From a virus, in the IMG/VR virus record IMGVR_UViG_3300048804_000007, positions 1 to 41,400 of that record: DNA of 41,400 nt. One strand, 5' to 3'. Positions 19,527 to 28,575 of this stretch are shown in pieces; position 1 is the first letter of the stretch, and every line of letters starts with the position of its first letter. The notes beneath the pieces are model-generated. The model saw only the letters and a list, made by a program, of their open reading frames with translations, searched no databases and was not told the DNA's origin. Position numbers and translations under genes: made by a program.

Positions 19527-21125
19527 ATGCCCTACATCCCAAAAATCTGGCGTGAACCTATAGCAGGTTTCGACCCGTGGAAGAATCCCGGCGACTCCAA
19601 GTTCGACTTGAAGACGGCAAAAAGGATTTGCAAGTTCATTGAAAGCCATTGCAGGCACAGCAAAGGGCAGTTTGCAAGACAGTTGTTTTATCTGGAGCCA
19701 TGGGAAAAAAAATTGTTCGGACACCTGTTTGCATGGAAAAGGCCGGACGGAAAAAGGCGGTTCCGTAAATTATTCTTATACATTCCGCGTAAGAACGGAA
19801 AAAGCATGATAGCATCGGTTCTTTTAATTCTGCTTATGAAATACGATGGGGAGGTCGGTGCGGATGTCTACTGTTGCGCCGCTGCAAAATCCCAAGCCAA
19901 ATTTGTCTATGATCCGGCTCAAAACATGATCGCCCTTGATGATGAATTAAAGAGAGGGGTCAAGACCTATAAAAGTACAAAGACAATGGAGTACATTGAT
20001 GAGACCGGAATGATTATCGGCATGGCGCAGGTATTGGGCTCGGACGGCGATTTGATTCTCGGTTCAAACCCGCACGGATATATCATAGATGAAGTTTTAG
20101 CCCAGAAAAAATTTGATATCATGGAAAACCTTGAATCCGGTGTAGGCACGAGACAGCAGCCGTTGGGGATCTACCTGACCACTGCGGCCGAAGACGGATA
20201 CAATCCCTGCAATATAAAACTGGAATATGCCAAGCTCGTCAGGGACGGGCACAATGATCCGACTTATTTTCCCGTGATATTTGAAACAAGGCCGAACGCA
20301 AACTGGCATGATGAAAAGGTATGGGCTGCGGTGAATCCAAACCTAGACGTTACAATTACCCTTGATTATTTGCGCTCTGAATATGTCGCCGCCCTGAAAA
20401 ACAAAGCCGACGAAATCAAATTTAAACGCCGTTATCTGAACATGCAGGTTGCGGCCATTGATGCTTGGATACCGATGGACGATTGGAACAACTGCCCCAT
20501 GGATATGAAACCCGAGGATCTTATGAAAGAAAAATGCTATTTAGGAATTGATTTGTCAAGCACGAACGACATATCGGCGGTTATACAATATTTCCCCGTG
20601 CAGGAGGCGTGCCTGTGTCACTTCTATTGTCCCGAGGCGGCATTCCAAAATAAAATTGAGTACGGAGCTTTATTCAAGGACTGGATGAAGATAATGCCCG
20701 GGGCTACGGTAGACTATGAATTAATTTATAATGATATCGTCTGCCTGTCGGAGCAATACGAGATAATGGGGATCGGTTTTGATCCATGGCACGCGAAAGA
20801 CTTATGCAAGAAGCTGTCGGAAAAATTCGGAGAAGATAAAATGATACAGATCGGGCAATCTGCAAAGGTAATGACCGATCCGATTAAACAACTCGACGCA
20901 CAGATACGGAAAAAGGCGTTGCGGCATTTTATGAATCCCGTTCTTCAATGGATGGCAGGAAATGCGAAGTTGTGGACAGATCAGGCTGGGAAGGCTTGCA
21001 GGGTCACGAAGTCGCACAAGGACAGCCCGGCAAAGATTGACGGCATCATTGCACTGATCATGGCGAAGGCCGTGGCAGATGAGATAAAAATAGAAACCCA
21101 AATAGAAGGATTGACGATAATATGA
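19527..21125 (+). CDS. Terminase large subunit (532 aa)
   Basis: It is the packaging motor ATPase and nuclease, acting with the portal. The ATPase has a Walker A-like PRKNGKS (residues 87-93) and Walker B-like YIIDEV (185-190). The nuclease half starts with GIDLSSTNDIS (D342) and has the late acidic motif AKIDGIIALIMA near residue 508. It matches the Terminase_1 (HK97/lambda-type) group in length and motif order. AAAGGGG precedes the ATG at 19527. The gene follows a terminator, so it may have its own upstream promoter or rely on antitermination. Confidence 0.92.
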   Translation: MPYIPKIWREPIAGFDPWKNPGDSKFDLKTAKRICKFIESHCRHSKGQFARQLFYLEPWEKKLFGHLFAWKRPDGKRRFRKLFLYIPRKNGKSMIASVLLILLMKYDGEVGADVYCCAAAKSQAKFVYDPAQNMIALDDELKRGVKTYKSTKTMEYIDETGMIIGMAQVLGSDGDLILGSNPHGYIIDEVLAQKKFDIMENLESGVGTRQQPLGIYLTTAAEDGYNPCNIKLEYAKLVRDGHNDPTYFPVIFETRPNANWHDEKVWAAVNPNLDVTITLDYLRSEYVAALKNKADEIKFKRRYLNMQVAAIDAWIPMDDWNNCPMDMKPEDLMKEKCYLGIDLSSTNDISAVIQYFPVQEACLCHFYCPEAAFQNKIEYGALFKDWMKIMPGATVDYELIYNDIVCLSEQYEIMGIGFDPWHAKDLCKKLSEKFGEDKMIQIGQSAKVMTDPIKQLDAQIRKKALRHFMNPVLQWMAGNAKLWTDQAGKACRVTKSHKDSPAKIDGIIALIMAKAVADEIKIETQIEGLTII

Positions 21126-22549
21126 AAAGAGAAACCTTAGGCGTGTGTATGATCGTGAAGAACGAGGAATCTTGTCTCGGAAAATGTCTGGAATCCATCA
21201 AGGGTATCGACGAGATCGTAATTCTTGACACTGGAAGCACAGACAAGACCGGGGATATCGCCCGTCAGCACGGCGCAAGATTTATTGAGAACGTCTACAA
21301 ATGGGAGGACGATTTCAGCAAGGCAAGAAATAAGGCGTTGGAATTCGCAACCGCCGATTGGATTCTAGTAATTGATGCAGATGAAACCCTGTCAAGGGGT
21401 GGATTAAAAAAGATACGTGAAGCGATAAAAAAGGCAGATGAAAGGACGCTCGGATTAAAGCTAGACATGGTTTCCGCATGTAAAACCGTTCGTCATGAGA
21501 TCGCCCGTATTCATCGGCGAAGGCCGGATATTTTCTGGAAGGGTGCGGCTCATAATTATCTTACAGTTCAAGACGGCCCTAAGGTTGACGTGGAGATAAC
21601 CTACGGATGGAGCAAGGCACACAATCTTGACCCGACCAGGACGTTCAGGATACTGAAAAAGTTTGTCAGGAAAAATCCGACCAAGCCCAGGGAACTTTAT
21701 TATCTGGCGCGTGAATATTTTGCAAGAGGCGAATACGGGATGGCAAAGAAATATTATGAAAGATATTTAAGGGTTGCTACGTGGGGGCCGGAGATCGCCG
21801 ATGCCCATTTGATGATTGCCAAATGCGCCGTAGGTATTGGAAATTATGATCGTGCATGGTTAGCCGCGTTTAAAGCCCTGCAAATAAACGCGGACTTGTC
21901 TGAAGGGCTCCAGACTCTTGCCGCATTGTCCGGCCCCAACAATCGCAGGAAGTGGCTTGAATATGCAAGACAGGCCAAGAATAAAAAGGCATTGTTTATC
22001 AGAGAAGTTCAGGGACTCGAAGAAGTCACCGAGAAGAACGCCGATTATTACCGTGAGATGTTTGCAAAATATCCAGATATGGGGCGGTATGAAAATATCT
22101 ACAAGATGGCTGGCTCTATGTGCAAGGGGAAAGTGCTGGATATGGGATGTGGAACCGGCGAATTTCGCAAGCACGTTCCTTCTGACTGTGAATATCTGGG
22201 ATTTGATTTTTCAGGAGTGGCAAAAGGAAAGTGTTTTAAAAAGGGCGACATATATAAATATCCGCTTAAAGGATATGATACATATATCTGCCTAGAAGTA
22301 TTGGAACACGTCGACGACATCAAAGTACTGGAAAGGATCCCGTCCGGTTCCACGTTTATATATTCCGTCCCATCTTTTCCAGATCCGGCGCATATCCGGA
22401 CGTATACAATTGACATGATGATAGACCGCTACCGCGATTATTTCAGCGACATGCAGATACGCAGATACAATTTTCACGATGGAAAATGGATTGATGGAGA
22501 TCCTGAAACTGAAAACCATATTTTACTCGTAAAGGCGGTGAGAAGATGA
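21122..22549 (+). CDS. Glycosyltransferase-TPR-methyltransferase fusion (475 aa)
   Basis: Residues 5-200 are a family 2 glycosyltransferase: GVCMIVKNEES, ILDTGSTDKT (36-43), and the metal-binding DADE (85-88). Residues 190-290 are helical repeats of TPR type. Residues 333-475 are an AdoMet-dependent methyltransferase with LDMGCGTGEF (339-348) and LEVLEH (391-396). It overlaps the large terminase by four bases. It may glycosylate and then methylate a phage structural protein, or modify the host envelope; the acceptor is unknown. Confidence 0.85.
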   Translation: MKRETLGVCMIVKNEESCLGKCLESIKGIDEIVILDTGSTDKTGDIARQHGARFIENVYKWEDDFSKARNKALEFATADWILVIDADETLSRGGLKKIREAIKKADERTLGLKLDMVSACKTVRHEIARIHRRRPDIFWKGAAHNYLTVQDGPKVDVEITYGWSKAHNLDPTRTFRILKKFVRKNPTKPRELYYLAREYFARGEYGMAKKYYERYLRVATWGPEIADAHLMIAKCAVGIGNYDRAWLAAFKALQINADLSEGLQTLAALSGPNNRRKWLEYARQAKNKKALFIREVQGLEEVTEKNADYYREMFAKYPDMGRYENIYKMAGSMCKGKVLDMGCGTGEFRKHVPSDCEYLGFDFSGVAKGKCFKKGDIYKYPLKGYDTYICLEVLEHVDDIKVLERIPSGSTFIYSVPSFPDPAHIRTYTIDMMIDRYRDYFSDMQIRRYNFHDGKWIDGDPETENHILLVKAVRR

Positions 22550-22746
22550 TTCCACAATCAATAATAGCAGGAGAATTAAAAGGCGAATTGCAGATTGATG
22601 ATTTTTCAATGTCCATATCTGATGAAAAAGCACAAATAGACATTGAAGATTTCGCAGAGGATTTAATCAGGCGAGCTATAAAATCCGCAGAAGTTAAAGA
22701 CGGAAATTATATAAGCCTTGAAATAAGAATAGGGGTAAAAAGATGA
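22546..22746 (+). CDS. Small hypothetical protein (66 aa)
   Basis: ATG at 22546 overlaps the preceding TGA. The product is acidic with strand-helix-strand character (LKGELQIDDFSMSIS, IEDFAEDLIRRAIKSA, YISLEIRIGVK). No family is recognised. Confidence 0.5.
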   Translation: MIPQSIIAGELKGELQIDDFSMSISDEKAQIDIEDFAEDLIRRAIKSAEVKDGNYISLEIRIGVKR

Positions 22747-22940
22747 ATAATAAAATTTCTTTTACTGTTTTGGTTGACACTGTTCCAAACATTCCGCCCG
22801 TTGTCAAGCCCGGCTTCTACTGCCCGAAATGCGGATTCAAGATGCGGGTTTACTGGAGTCGTCCAGCGACATGCGGATGCGTGGTTAGGATGCGTTTATG
22901 TACAAAATGTGGAGAAAAGACAAAAACGACAGAAAGTTGA
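22743..22940 (+). CDS. Zinc-ribbon protein with NrdR/Ogr-like pattern (65 aa)
   Basis: ATG at 22743 is coupled to the previous stop. Residues 27-65 contain CPKC, a basic stretch around SRPATCGC, and MRLCTKCGEKTKTTE. The spacing resembles the N-terminal zinc ribbon of NrdR and, less closely, Ogr/Com-type phage regulators. It lies immediately before a palindromic operator and promoter, so it may bind them. No ATP cone of NrdR is present. Confidence 0.55.
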   Translation: MNNKISFTVLVDTVPNIPPVVKPGFYCPKCGFKMRVYWSRPATCGCVVRMRLCTKCGEKTKTTES

Positions 22941-22946
22941 AACGCG

Positions 22947-22964
22947 AATTACATATATGTAATT
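22947..22964. promoter_or_regulatory. 18-bp perfect palindromic operator
   Basis: AATTACATATATGTAATT is a perfect inverted repeat located just upstream of the -35 of the portal promoter. A similar half-site, TGTAAGTAATT, occurs again inside the promoter spacer (22987-22997). This suggests regulation of the head operon by a DNA-binding protein, possibly the zinc-ribbon protein encoded beside it. Confidence 0.65.
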
Positions 22965-22971
22965 AGGTGTT

Positions 22972-23002
22972 TTGACATTATAAAAATGTAAGTAATTATA
23001 AA
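22972..23002 (+). promoter_or_regulatory. Promoter of the head operon
   Basis: TTGACA (22972-22977) is a perfect -35. TATAAA (22997-23002) gives a 19-base spacer, or TTATAA (22996-23001) an 18-base spacer. It lies 19 bases before the portal start and next to the palindrome. The wide spacer suggests that a regulator modifies its activity. Confidence 0.6.
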
Positions 23003-23020
23003 AGCAGACCGGAGGTAGGT

Positions 23021-24232
23021 TTGCTTAATAATATACTTAATTTTTTCAGACCGCAGAATAACGCGGAACAAATGATCCGCTCCATTGTGATGCGCCACCT
23101 CTCGGATGCAGGCGTGTCTGTCTCCCCTGAAATAGCGATGCGATTTTCCACCGTATACGCCTGCGTCCGGCTCCTCTCCGATACAATTGCACAGATGCCC
23201 TGCAAGCTTTATAGCACGGATATAAGCGGTGACCGCAATCCTTCAATGGGCGACCCTCTTTATAACGTGCTTTCCATTTCACCGGAGAACGGACTTACCG
23301 CGTATGACTTCTGGAAAAAATCCATTGAACAATTTCTCCTTCGTGGTTATTTCGTTGCCCGGACAATCAAGAATACAACAGGAGAAATAATCAGGCTTAT
23401 TCCCGTAAATAACGTCACAAAAATAGAGCGCGATGTTTTCGGGCGGTACGTCTTCACCTACCGGACACAGCAGGGCGAGCAACTGGAGCTAAAACAACAG
23501 GATGCTTTCTTTTCTTTCTTCTCCGTCAATGAGGACATGATTCCAATATCTCCTATTGAGGTCAACCGTAACACCGTAGGACTTGCGATAGCCGCTGAAA
23601 AGCACGGATGTAACGTTTTCAAGTCCGGTGGTACTCCTGCGGGAACACTTGAATATCCCGGCAAGCTTGATCAAAAAATAGCTGCTGCCATAAAAGAAGC
23701 ATGGGACAAGGCATACGGAGTGAATGGAGTTGGCGGCGTAGCTATTCTTGAAGGCGGCGCAAAATTTGGCAAAGTTTCCATGAGCAACGAAGATGCTCAA
23801 TACCTCCAGACAAGGCAATTCCAAAAAACCGACATATGCGGAATCTTTGGCGTTCCTCCCCACATGATTTCCGATACAGCCCAGGCAAAGGGCTGGTCTA
23901 CCATGGAGCAGATGATGATTGAGTTCGTCACGCTCACAATAAATCCAATCACAATCCGGCTGGAACAGTCAATAAAGAAATGCCTAATTCCCTCTAAAAA
24001 ATGGAATTCCGATTTTGCGAAATTCGCGACAAACGGGCTGCTTCGCGGAGATACCGGAGCGCGGACAGCCTACTACGCGGGCGGACTTGATCGCGGATAT
24101 CTCGAAATAAACGAAGTCCGGCGGCTTGAAGACATGAACGCGCTTGACGACAGCAAGATAAAAGAATTTCAGGCAAGCAAAAAATCTGCACCACCTATAC
24201 CTACACCAAAACCACAGGAGCAAGCAGCATGA
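23021..24232 (+). CDS. Portal protein, HK97 family (403 aa)
   Basis: TTG at 23021 is the probable start because GGAGG lies at 23011-23015 and the protein then begins LNNILNFFRP. FSTVYACVRLLSDTIAQMP (residues about 43-61) is the typical HK97-portal block, and the C-terminal region has GIFGVPPHMISD with DIC before it. The protein makes the ring through which DNA enters and leaves the capsid. It is coupled to the protease gene (ATGA). Confidence 0.92.
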   Translation: MLNNILNFFRPQNNAEQMIRSIVMRHLSDAGVSVSPEIAMRFSTVYACVRLLSDTIAQMPCKLYSTDISGDRNPSMGDPLYNVLSISPENGLTAYDFWKKSIEQFLLRGYFVARTIKNTTGEIIRLIPVNNVTKIERDVFGRYVFTYRTQQGEQLELKQQDAFFSFFSVNEDMIPISPIEVNRNTVGLAIAAEKHGCNVFKSGGTPAGTLEYPGKLDQKIAAAIKEAWDKAYGVNGVGGVAILEGGAKFGKVSMSNEDAQYLQTRQFQKTDICGIFGVPPHMISDTAQAKGWSTMEQMMIEFVTLTINPITIRLEQSIKKCLIPSKKWNSDFAKFATNGLLRGDTGARTAYYAGGLDRGYLEINEVRRLEDMNALDDSKIKEFQASKKSAPPIPTPKPQEQAA

Positions 24233-25026
24233 ATGCTACACGATTAAAACAGGAACTTTTAAGGCCGCGTAAATGGTTCGACCTTTCTGAATCAAGCGAC
24301 GTTGCCGAATTTTACATATATGATGTTATTGGAACTGACTTCTGGGGCGAAGGACTCAGGGCTATTGACTTCATAAACCAGGTTAAAAATGCCAAGTCTA
24401 ACAACATCCATATTCACATAAATTCACCCGGCGGGGACGTGTTTGACGGGATCGCGATTTACACAAATCTAATTGACAGCAAGAAGAAAATCAAAACTAT
24501 TTGCGACGGCATAGCTGCCAGCTCCGCAAGTGTAATTTTCGGGGCAGGGCAGGAGCGTGAAATGCCCGTCGGCGCCATGCTGATGATTCACAGGGCGTGG
24601 ACTCTGGCAATGGGTAACGTTGACGACATGATGAAGGCCGCAGACAGGCTTTCAAAGGTCGATGATCAACTAGTTGGAATCTATCATTCCAGCACAAAAT
24701 ACGACGAGAAGAAAATCAAGAAGATGATGGAAGATGAAACCTATATGGGCGGCGAAGAGGCTCTAAAAATGGGGTTCGCAACTGCGATACCCGAAGATTT
24801 AAAAATAGCCGCCCTTAAATGGGACAGGAACATACTGCCGGGACTCCCTGACAGTTTTAATAGAATGCAATCAGCTCTAAAAAAACGCGATGCCGAGAGC
24901 GTCCTGCGTGATGCAGGATACTCAATTGCCGAAGCCAAGAAATTGGCGGCTGGTCCTCGCGACGAGGAAAACGACAATGCGGAAATTTGCAGGCTGATAG
25001 CAAAGAACACCGAAATTTGGAAGTAA
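24229..25026 (+). CDS. Prohead protease, ClpP (S14) type (265 aa)
   Basis: The protein shows INSPGGDV (residues 64-71), GIAASSAS with catalytic S98, MIHRA with H121, and D169 in MEDETYMGGEEALKMGF. These match the ClpP serine protease triad used by many phages for capsid maturation. An acidic, charged C-terminal tail (residues 220-265) may be an assembly region. It would remove the scaffold part of the capsid protein. Confidence 0.9.
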   Translation: MNATRLKQELLRPRKWFDLSESSDVAEFYIYDVIGTDFWGEGLRAIDFINQVKNAKSNNIHIHINSPGGDVFDGIAIYTNLIDSKKKIKTICDGIAASSASVIFGAGQEREMPVGAMLMIHRAWTLAMGNVDDMMKAADRLSKVDDQLVGIYHSSTKYDEKKIKKMMEDETYMGGEEALKMGFATAIPEDLKIAALKWDRNILPGLPDSFNRMQSALKKRDAESVLRDAGYSIAEAKKLAAGPRDEENDNAEICRLIAKNTEIWK

Positions 25027-25047
25027 ACAAAAAAAGGAAACCTGACA

Positions 25048-26247
25048 ATGAGCGATGAAATTAAAAACATGATTCAGAAGCAGGGCGAAGCTTTTGATGC
25101 CTACAAGAAGACCGCCGAGGAGAAGTTTTCCGCGCTTGAGAAAAAGAGCGGAACCGCAGAGATAGACGGCAAGTTGACAAAGATCGTTGCCGAATATGAC
25201 AGCATGAAGGAAAACGTGGACAAAGTCTACGCCGACATGCAGACCATGAAGTTCAATCCCGGCACGCAAGAAGATCCCAAACTCAAGGCGCACAAGGAAG
25301 CTCTTAACCTGTATTGCCGTAAAGGCGATGCAAGTAAGATGTTGAACGTTGTACAGGTAGGCGTTGACGCTGATGGTGGATATGCCTGCCCTCCGGACAT
25401 CTCTGCAAGAATTTCCAGTGTCGTCCTTGCCGGAAATCCTATCAGGCAGCTTGCGACGGTTGAAACTACCAATCGCGCAACATGGGAAATGCTGGCTGAC
25501 CCCAACGAGATGACTGCATCCCGTATCGGTGAAGCCGGAACACGTTCAGAGACCAGCACGCCCCAGATCGGCAAGATCACGATCACGCCGTTTGAGATGT
25601 ATTGCTATCCGAAGTCCACGCAGCAGGCTCTTGATGATGGCGCTTGGAATTTCGAGGAATGGCTTATCAACAAGGCCGGACGCGCGTTCACGAATCTTGA
25701 AACAACCGAGATGGCGGCTGGCGATGGCGTTGCTGGATCGCAGGGGCTGACAGGAACTCCCGTAGTCCTTGATAATGTATGGGCATGGGGTTCTCTCGGA
25801 CGGATTCACACCGGACAGGCCGCAGTGATCGGCACTGTCGGTGCAGAGCTTGTCAACACGGTTGACGCTCTTGAAGTTCCTTACCTGACCAACGCGAGCT
25901 GGGTCATGAACAAGGCGACATTCACGTCCTACAGGCTTCTCAGGGCCGGTGCGAACGCCGCGAACATGTTCCTATTCTGGCAACCGTCTCTTCAGGCAGG
26001 GGTTCCTGACAAGTTCATGGACTACCCGGTCTATAAGTCCAACGGAATGCCCGTACAGGCCACGAACGCGCACATAGTGGCATTTGGCGACATCAGGGCC
26101 GGATACACGATTGTTGACCGCATCGGGATCAACGTGATCCGCGACAACATCACGAGTCCCGGATTTGTGAAGTTCCACATCTATCGCCGGAGTGCTGGTA
26201 AGGTGACAAACTTCCAGGCTATCAAGCTTATCAAGTGTGCAGCGTAA
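25048..26247 (+). CDS. Major capsid protein, HK97 fold (399 aa)
   Basis: The first about 90 residues form a charged coiled coil (delta/scaffold domain). The capsid core follows, with GGYACPPDISARI, RQLATVETTNRATWEML, and the C-terminal GYTIVDRIGINVIRD and VKFHIYRRSAGKV typical of HK97-fold capsids. The upstream protease and the coiled-coil N-terminus suggest proteolytic maturation near residue 95-105. AAAGGAAA precedes the start and a GC-rich hairpin follows the stop. Confidence 0.92.
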   Translation: MSDEIKNMIQKQGEAFDAYKKTAEEKFSALEKKSGTAEIDGKLTKIVAEYDSMKENVDKVYADMQTMKFNPGTQEDPKLKAHKEALNLYCRKGDASKMLNVVQVGVDADGGYACPPDISARISSVVLAGNPIRQLATVETTNRATWEMLADPNEMTASRIGEAGTRSETSTPQIGKITITPFEMYCYPKSTQQALDDGAWNFEEWLINKAGRAFTNLETTEMAAGDGVAGSQGLTGTPVVLDNVWAWGSLGRIHTGQAAVIGTVGAELVNTVDALEVPYLTNASWVMNKATFTSYRLLRAGANAANMFLFWQPSLQAGVPDKFMDYPVYKSNGMPVQATNAHIVAFGDIRAGYTIVDRIGINVIRDNITSPGFVKFHIYRRSAGKVTNFQAIKLIKCAA

Positions 26248-26258
26248 CAAACAAAAAC

Positions 26259-26280
26259 GGGGAGGCGTAAAAACCTCCCC
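26259..26280 (+). terminator. GC-rich hairpin after the capsid gene
   Basis: A perfect seven-base-pair stem (GGGGAGG/CCTCCCC) with an eight-base loop lies 12 bases after the capsid stop, followed by ATAATTTAA with no true T-run. It may be a weak terminator or a 3'-end stabiliser that raises the relative level of capsid mRNA. Confidence 0.5.
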
Positions 26281-26300
26281 ATAATTTAAGGAGAATTGAA

Positions 26301-26750
26301 ATGAGAGATTTACACAGCAATATCAAAGCGGAAACCATCCTGATGAAGGGGCGTGCTGCCCTTTCCCTTAGCGGTTCCGCAACTTCCGACCTTCTTGGTT
26401 ATAATGGTGCAGAAATCCTTGTGGGTATTCGTGGCACAGGCGCAACCCTTGGCGCGGCAAAGCCCGTCAAGATATATCTGCTCCATGGCGACACTTCCAC
26501 AGCGGCAACCGGCGCGGTTGCAACGGCTGACGTGATCGGAGTAACTCCGGTCGCTGGACTTGTCAAGACATACGCCGCCGCCCCGACAGGCGCAGCGCGT
26601 GATTTCAGGGTTGGATATATCGGCGGGAAACGCCATATCCGCGTAAGATACACGGCTACCGGAGTTGCGACAGCCGCAACCGGCGCAAACGGAATCCAGA
26701 TGACGGTCACAGTTGTCAAAGGACTTCCGTGCGTGGCGCCGATAGCTTGA
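26301..26750 (+). CDS. Probable head decoration protein (149 aa)
   Basis: TAAGGAGA precedes the ATG. The protein is rich in alanine, glycine and threonine, predicted to be beta-rich with strands such as GAEILVGIRGTG, PVKIYLLHGD and KRHIRVRYTATG. Its position right after the capsid gene is the usual place for decoration or capsid-stabilising proteins. No family is recognised with certainty. Confidence 0.55.
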   Translation: MRDLHSNIKAETILMKGRAALSLSGSATSDLLGYNGAEILVGIRGTGATLGAAKPVKIYLLHGDTSTAATGAVATADVIGVTPVAGLVKTYAAAPTGAARDFRVGYIGGKRHIRVRYTATGVATAATGANGIQMTVTVVKGLPCVAPIA

Positions 26751-26767
26751 ATAACTGAGGAATAATA

Positions 26768-27334
26768 ATGGACTGGATGGGATACAAGATTTATACGGAG
26801 CCCGTAGACGAGCCGGTAACAACTGGCGACATGAAGGATTATCTCCGTTTATCTTCCGACGATACGGATCAGGACGCTCTTTTGGACGGACTGATAACCG
26901 CCGCCAGGATGAATCTTGAGAGGGTTACAGGTCGGATTTTCTGCTCAACCACTTACGATGTGCAATATTCATCGTTTGTGGACGGAGTATTAAAACTGCC
27001 CGTGACCCCCATCCAGTCAATTACCTCTATTGTCTACAAGAGTTCAAATGTTTTGGTGACGCTGGCGGCAAGCCAGTATGAATTGAGAGATTACGCGGCT
27101 GTGCCGACTATTGTTCCAAAATGGGAAGCCACATGGCCTGATTGTGACGAGGGAACAATAATTGTCCGCGTTCTTGCCGGAGTTCCACCAACTTCGAACT
27201 ATGACAAGATGGGAATAACGCTTATTAAGGCGATGGTTGCCGACATGTACGAGCATCCGGAGGCACAGAGCGAAATTTCGTTGACTGAAAACAAGGCGAT
27301 TGAGCGGCTGTTCAATGCGTATCAGACAAGGTGA
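26768..27334 (+). CDS. Head-tail connector (gp6/phiE125 gp8-like, 188 aa)
   Basis: The N-terminal half has the typical helical pattern of connector proteins (EPVTTGDMKDYLRLSSDDTDQDALLDG...RMNLERVTGRIF), and the middle is strand-rich (KLPVTPIQSITSIVYKSS). It probably forms the ring between portal and tail completion proteins. ATG 26768 has weak RBS support (GAGGAATAAT). Confidence 0.8.
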   Translation: MDWMGYKIYTEPVDEPVTTGDMKDYLRLSSDDTDQDALLDGLITAARMNLERVTGRIFCSTTYDVQYSSFVDGVLKLPVTPIQSITSIVYKSSNVLVTLAASQYELRDYAAVPTIVPKWEATWPDCDEGTIIVRVLAGVPPTSNYDKMGITLIKAMVADMYEHPEAQSEISLTENKAIERLFNAYQTR

Positions 27335-27337
27335 AAT

Positions 27338-27658
27338 ATGCAGGGCGGAAAACTTAGGACGAAGATCACTGTTCAGGAAAAGACCGACACTATTTCAGAT
27401 TCTGGACAGGCCGTGTCTACGTTTTCGACATTTCGGGATATTTACGCCGATATCCGCACACCGTCCGGTCGGGAGTTTTTCGGACAGGACAAGTTTAACG
27501 CCACAGTGTCGCACGTTGTTACGATCCGCTGGTTGGAAGGCATTAAACCTGAAATGCGTATTCTATGGGGTACGAGAATTTTGAACATCATTTATATCAA
27601 CGAGGACAGGCAACATGCCCGAATGATGCAACTGAACTGTATGGAGGCAAGAAATTAA
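27338..27658 (+). CDS. Head closure / head-tail adaptor protein (106 aa)
   Basis: The protein has the short beta-barrel pattern of phage head-tail adaptors (SPP1 gp16/HK97 type): KLRTKITVQEKTD, VSTFSTFRDIYADIRTPSGREFF and VVTIRWLEGIKPEMRILWG. It lies between the connector and gp10-like genes, the conserved order. It would close the connector after packaging. Confidence 0.85.
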   Translation: MQGGKLRTKITVQEKTDTISDSGQAVSTFSTFRDIYADIRTPSGREFFGQDKFNATVSHVVTIRWLEGIKPEMRILWGTRILNIIYINEDRQHARMMQLNCMEARN

Positions 27659-28129
27659 ATGGCGACTCCCCGCACAAGAAACCGTTTCGCCGGACAAGGC
27701 GACCAGATAAAAGATTCCGGAGTCGACAAGTGGATAAATATTTTCGGAGACGTGCAGGTCATAGAGAATCTGGGGCGGCTTAATACGGCGGTTGAAAGAC
27801 GGATGCTGAAAAAGGCGATTGGAAAAGGATTGAAAGCGATCGTCAGGATCGCAAAGCAGAACGTGCCCGTGGATTCCGGACTTTTAAAAAAATCAATCAA
27901 ATCAGCGGTCACAAAAATGATTTCCGGCAAGGTCTACATAGATCCGAAGGTAGTTGGCAAGGACGGAGACAAGCCCGCGAAATACGCGCATATCGTGGAG
28001 TTCGGCGGGGCAAAACATCCGAACCCGACACCGTTCATGCGTCCAGCTCTGGATGCTGGAAGAAACGAGGCACTGGAACTCATAGCGCAATCGTTCAGGG
28101 AAGAGCTGCAAAATTTTAATTTCAAGTAG
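27659..28129 (+). CDS. HK97 gp10-like tail completion protein (156 aa)
   Basis: The C-terminal half has the hallmarks VPVDSGLLKKSI and YAHIVEFGGAKHPNPTPFMRPAL of the HK97 gp10 family. The first 40 residues are polar and extended. ATG 27659 lies immediately after the stop of the adaptor gene. It joins the tail to the head connector. Confidence 0.88.
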   Translation: MATPRTRNRFAGQGDQIKDSGVDKWINIFGDVQVIENLGRLNTAVERRMLKKAIGKGLKAIVRIAKQNVPVDSGLLKKSIKSAVTKMISGKVYIDPKVVGKDGDKPAKYAHIVEFGGAKHPNPTPFMRPALDAGRNEALELIAQSFREELQNFNFK

Positions 28130-28135
28130 GGATTT

Positions 28136-28561
28136 ATGGCGGTCGTTAATTTTAAAGGAGCATTAAGAACTTATCTGCTGGCGGATACGCCTCTGGCCGC
28201 GCTTGTAGGTGTTAAGATATACAGTCCGGCGGCTCCGCAGAATACCATCAGGCCATACGTGACTATCAGGAAGATAAGCCGGGTGACGATTGATAATCTG
28301 ACAGTCTTTAATTCGGTGGTTGAGGAGCGTTGGCAGACAGATTCATACGGTTCCGATCCGGACAATACCGAAGCCGTAGCCAAGGCGGTATTTGACAGGT
28401 TGCACATGAAAATACTGGAGACATGGAGCGGGTACAAAATTTATTTGAGCAAGTTTGATAATGAGAACGATTTATCTGAATCGGAAATCGAAGGTTCGGA
28501 GAATATGATTGACAGAATCCAACAGGATTTTTATATAAAAAGAAATTACAACAAAATCTAA
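28136..28561 (+). CDS. Tail terminator, DUF3168-like (141 aa)
   Basis: The N-terminus (FKGALRTYLLADTPLAALVGVKIY) and a following PYVTIRKIS match the small tail terminator family that caps the tail tube. It sits in the canonical position between gp10-like and tail tube genes. GGGATTT precedes the start. Confidence 0.82.
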   Translation: MAVVNFKGALRTYLLADTPLAALVGVKIYSPAAPQNTIRPYVTIRKISRVTIDNLTVFNSVVEERWQTDSYGSDPDNTEAVAKAVFDRLHMKILETWSGYKIYLSKFDNENDLSESEIEGSENMIDRIQQDFYIKRNYNKI

Positions 28562-28575
28562 AAGGAGATTAAAAA

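Noticed and set aside
26310-26822. Minus-strand frame over the decoration gene
   Set aside because: The plus-strand gene has RBS and conserved position; this frame is a compositional shadow.
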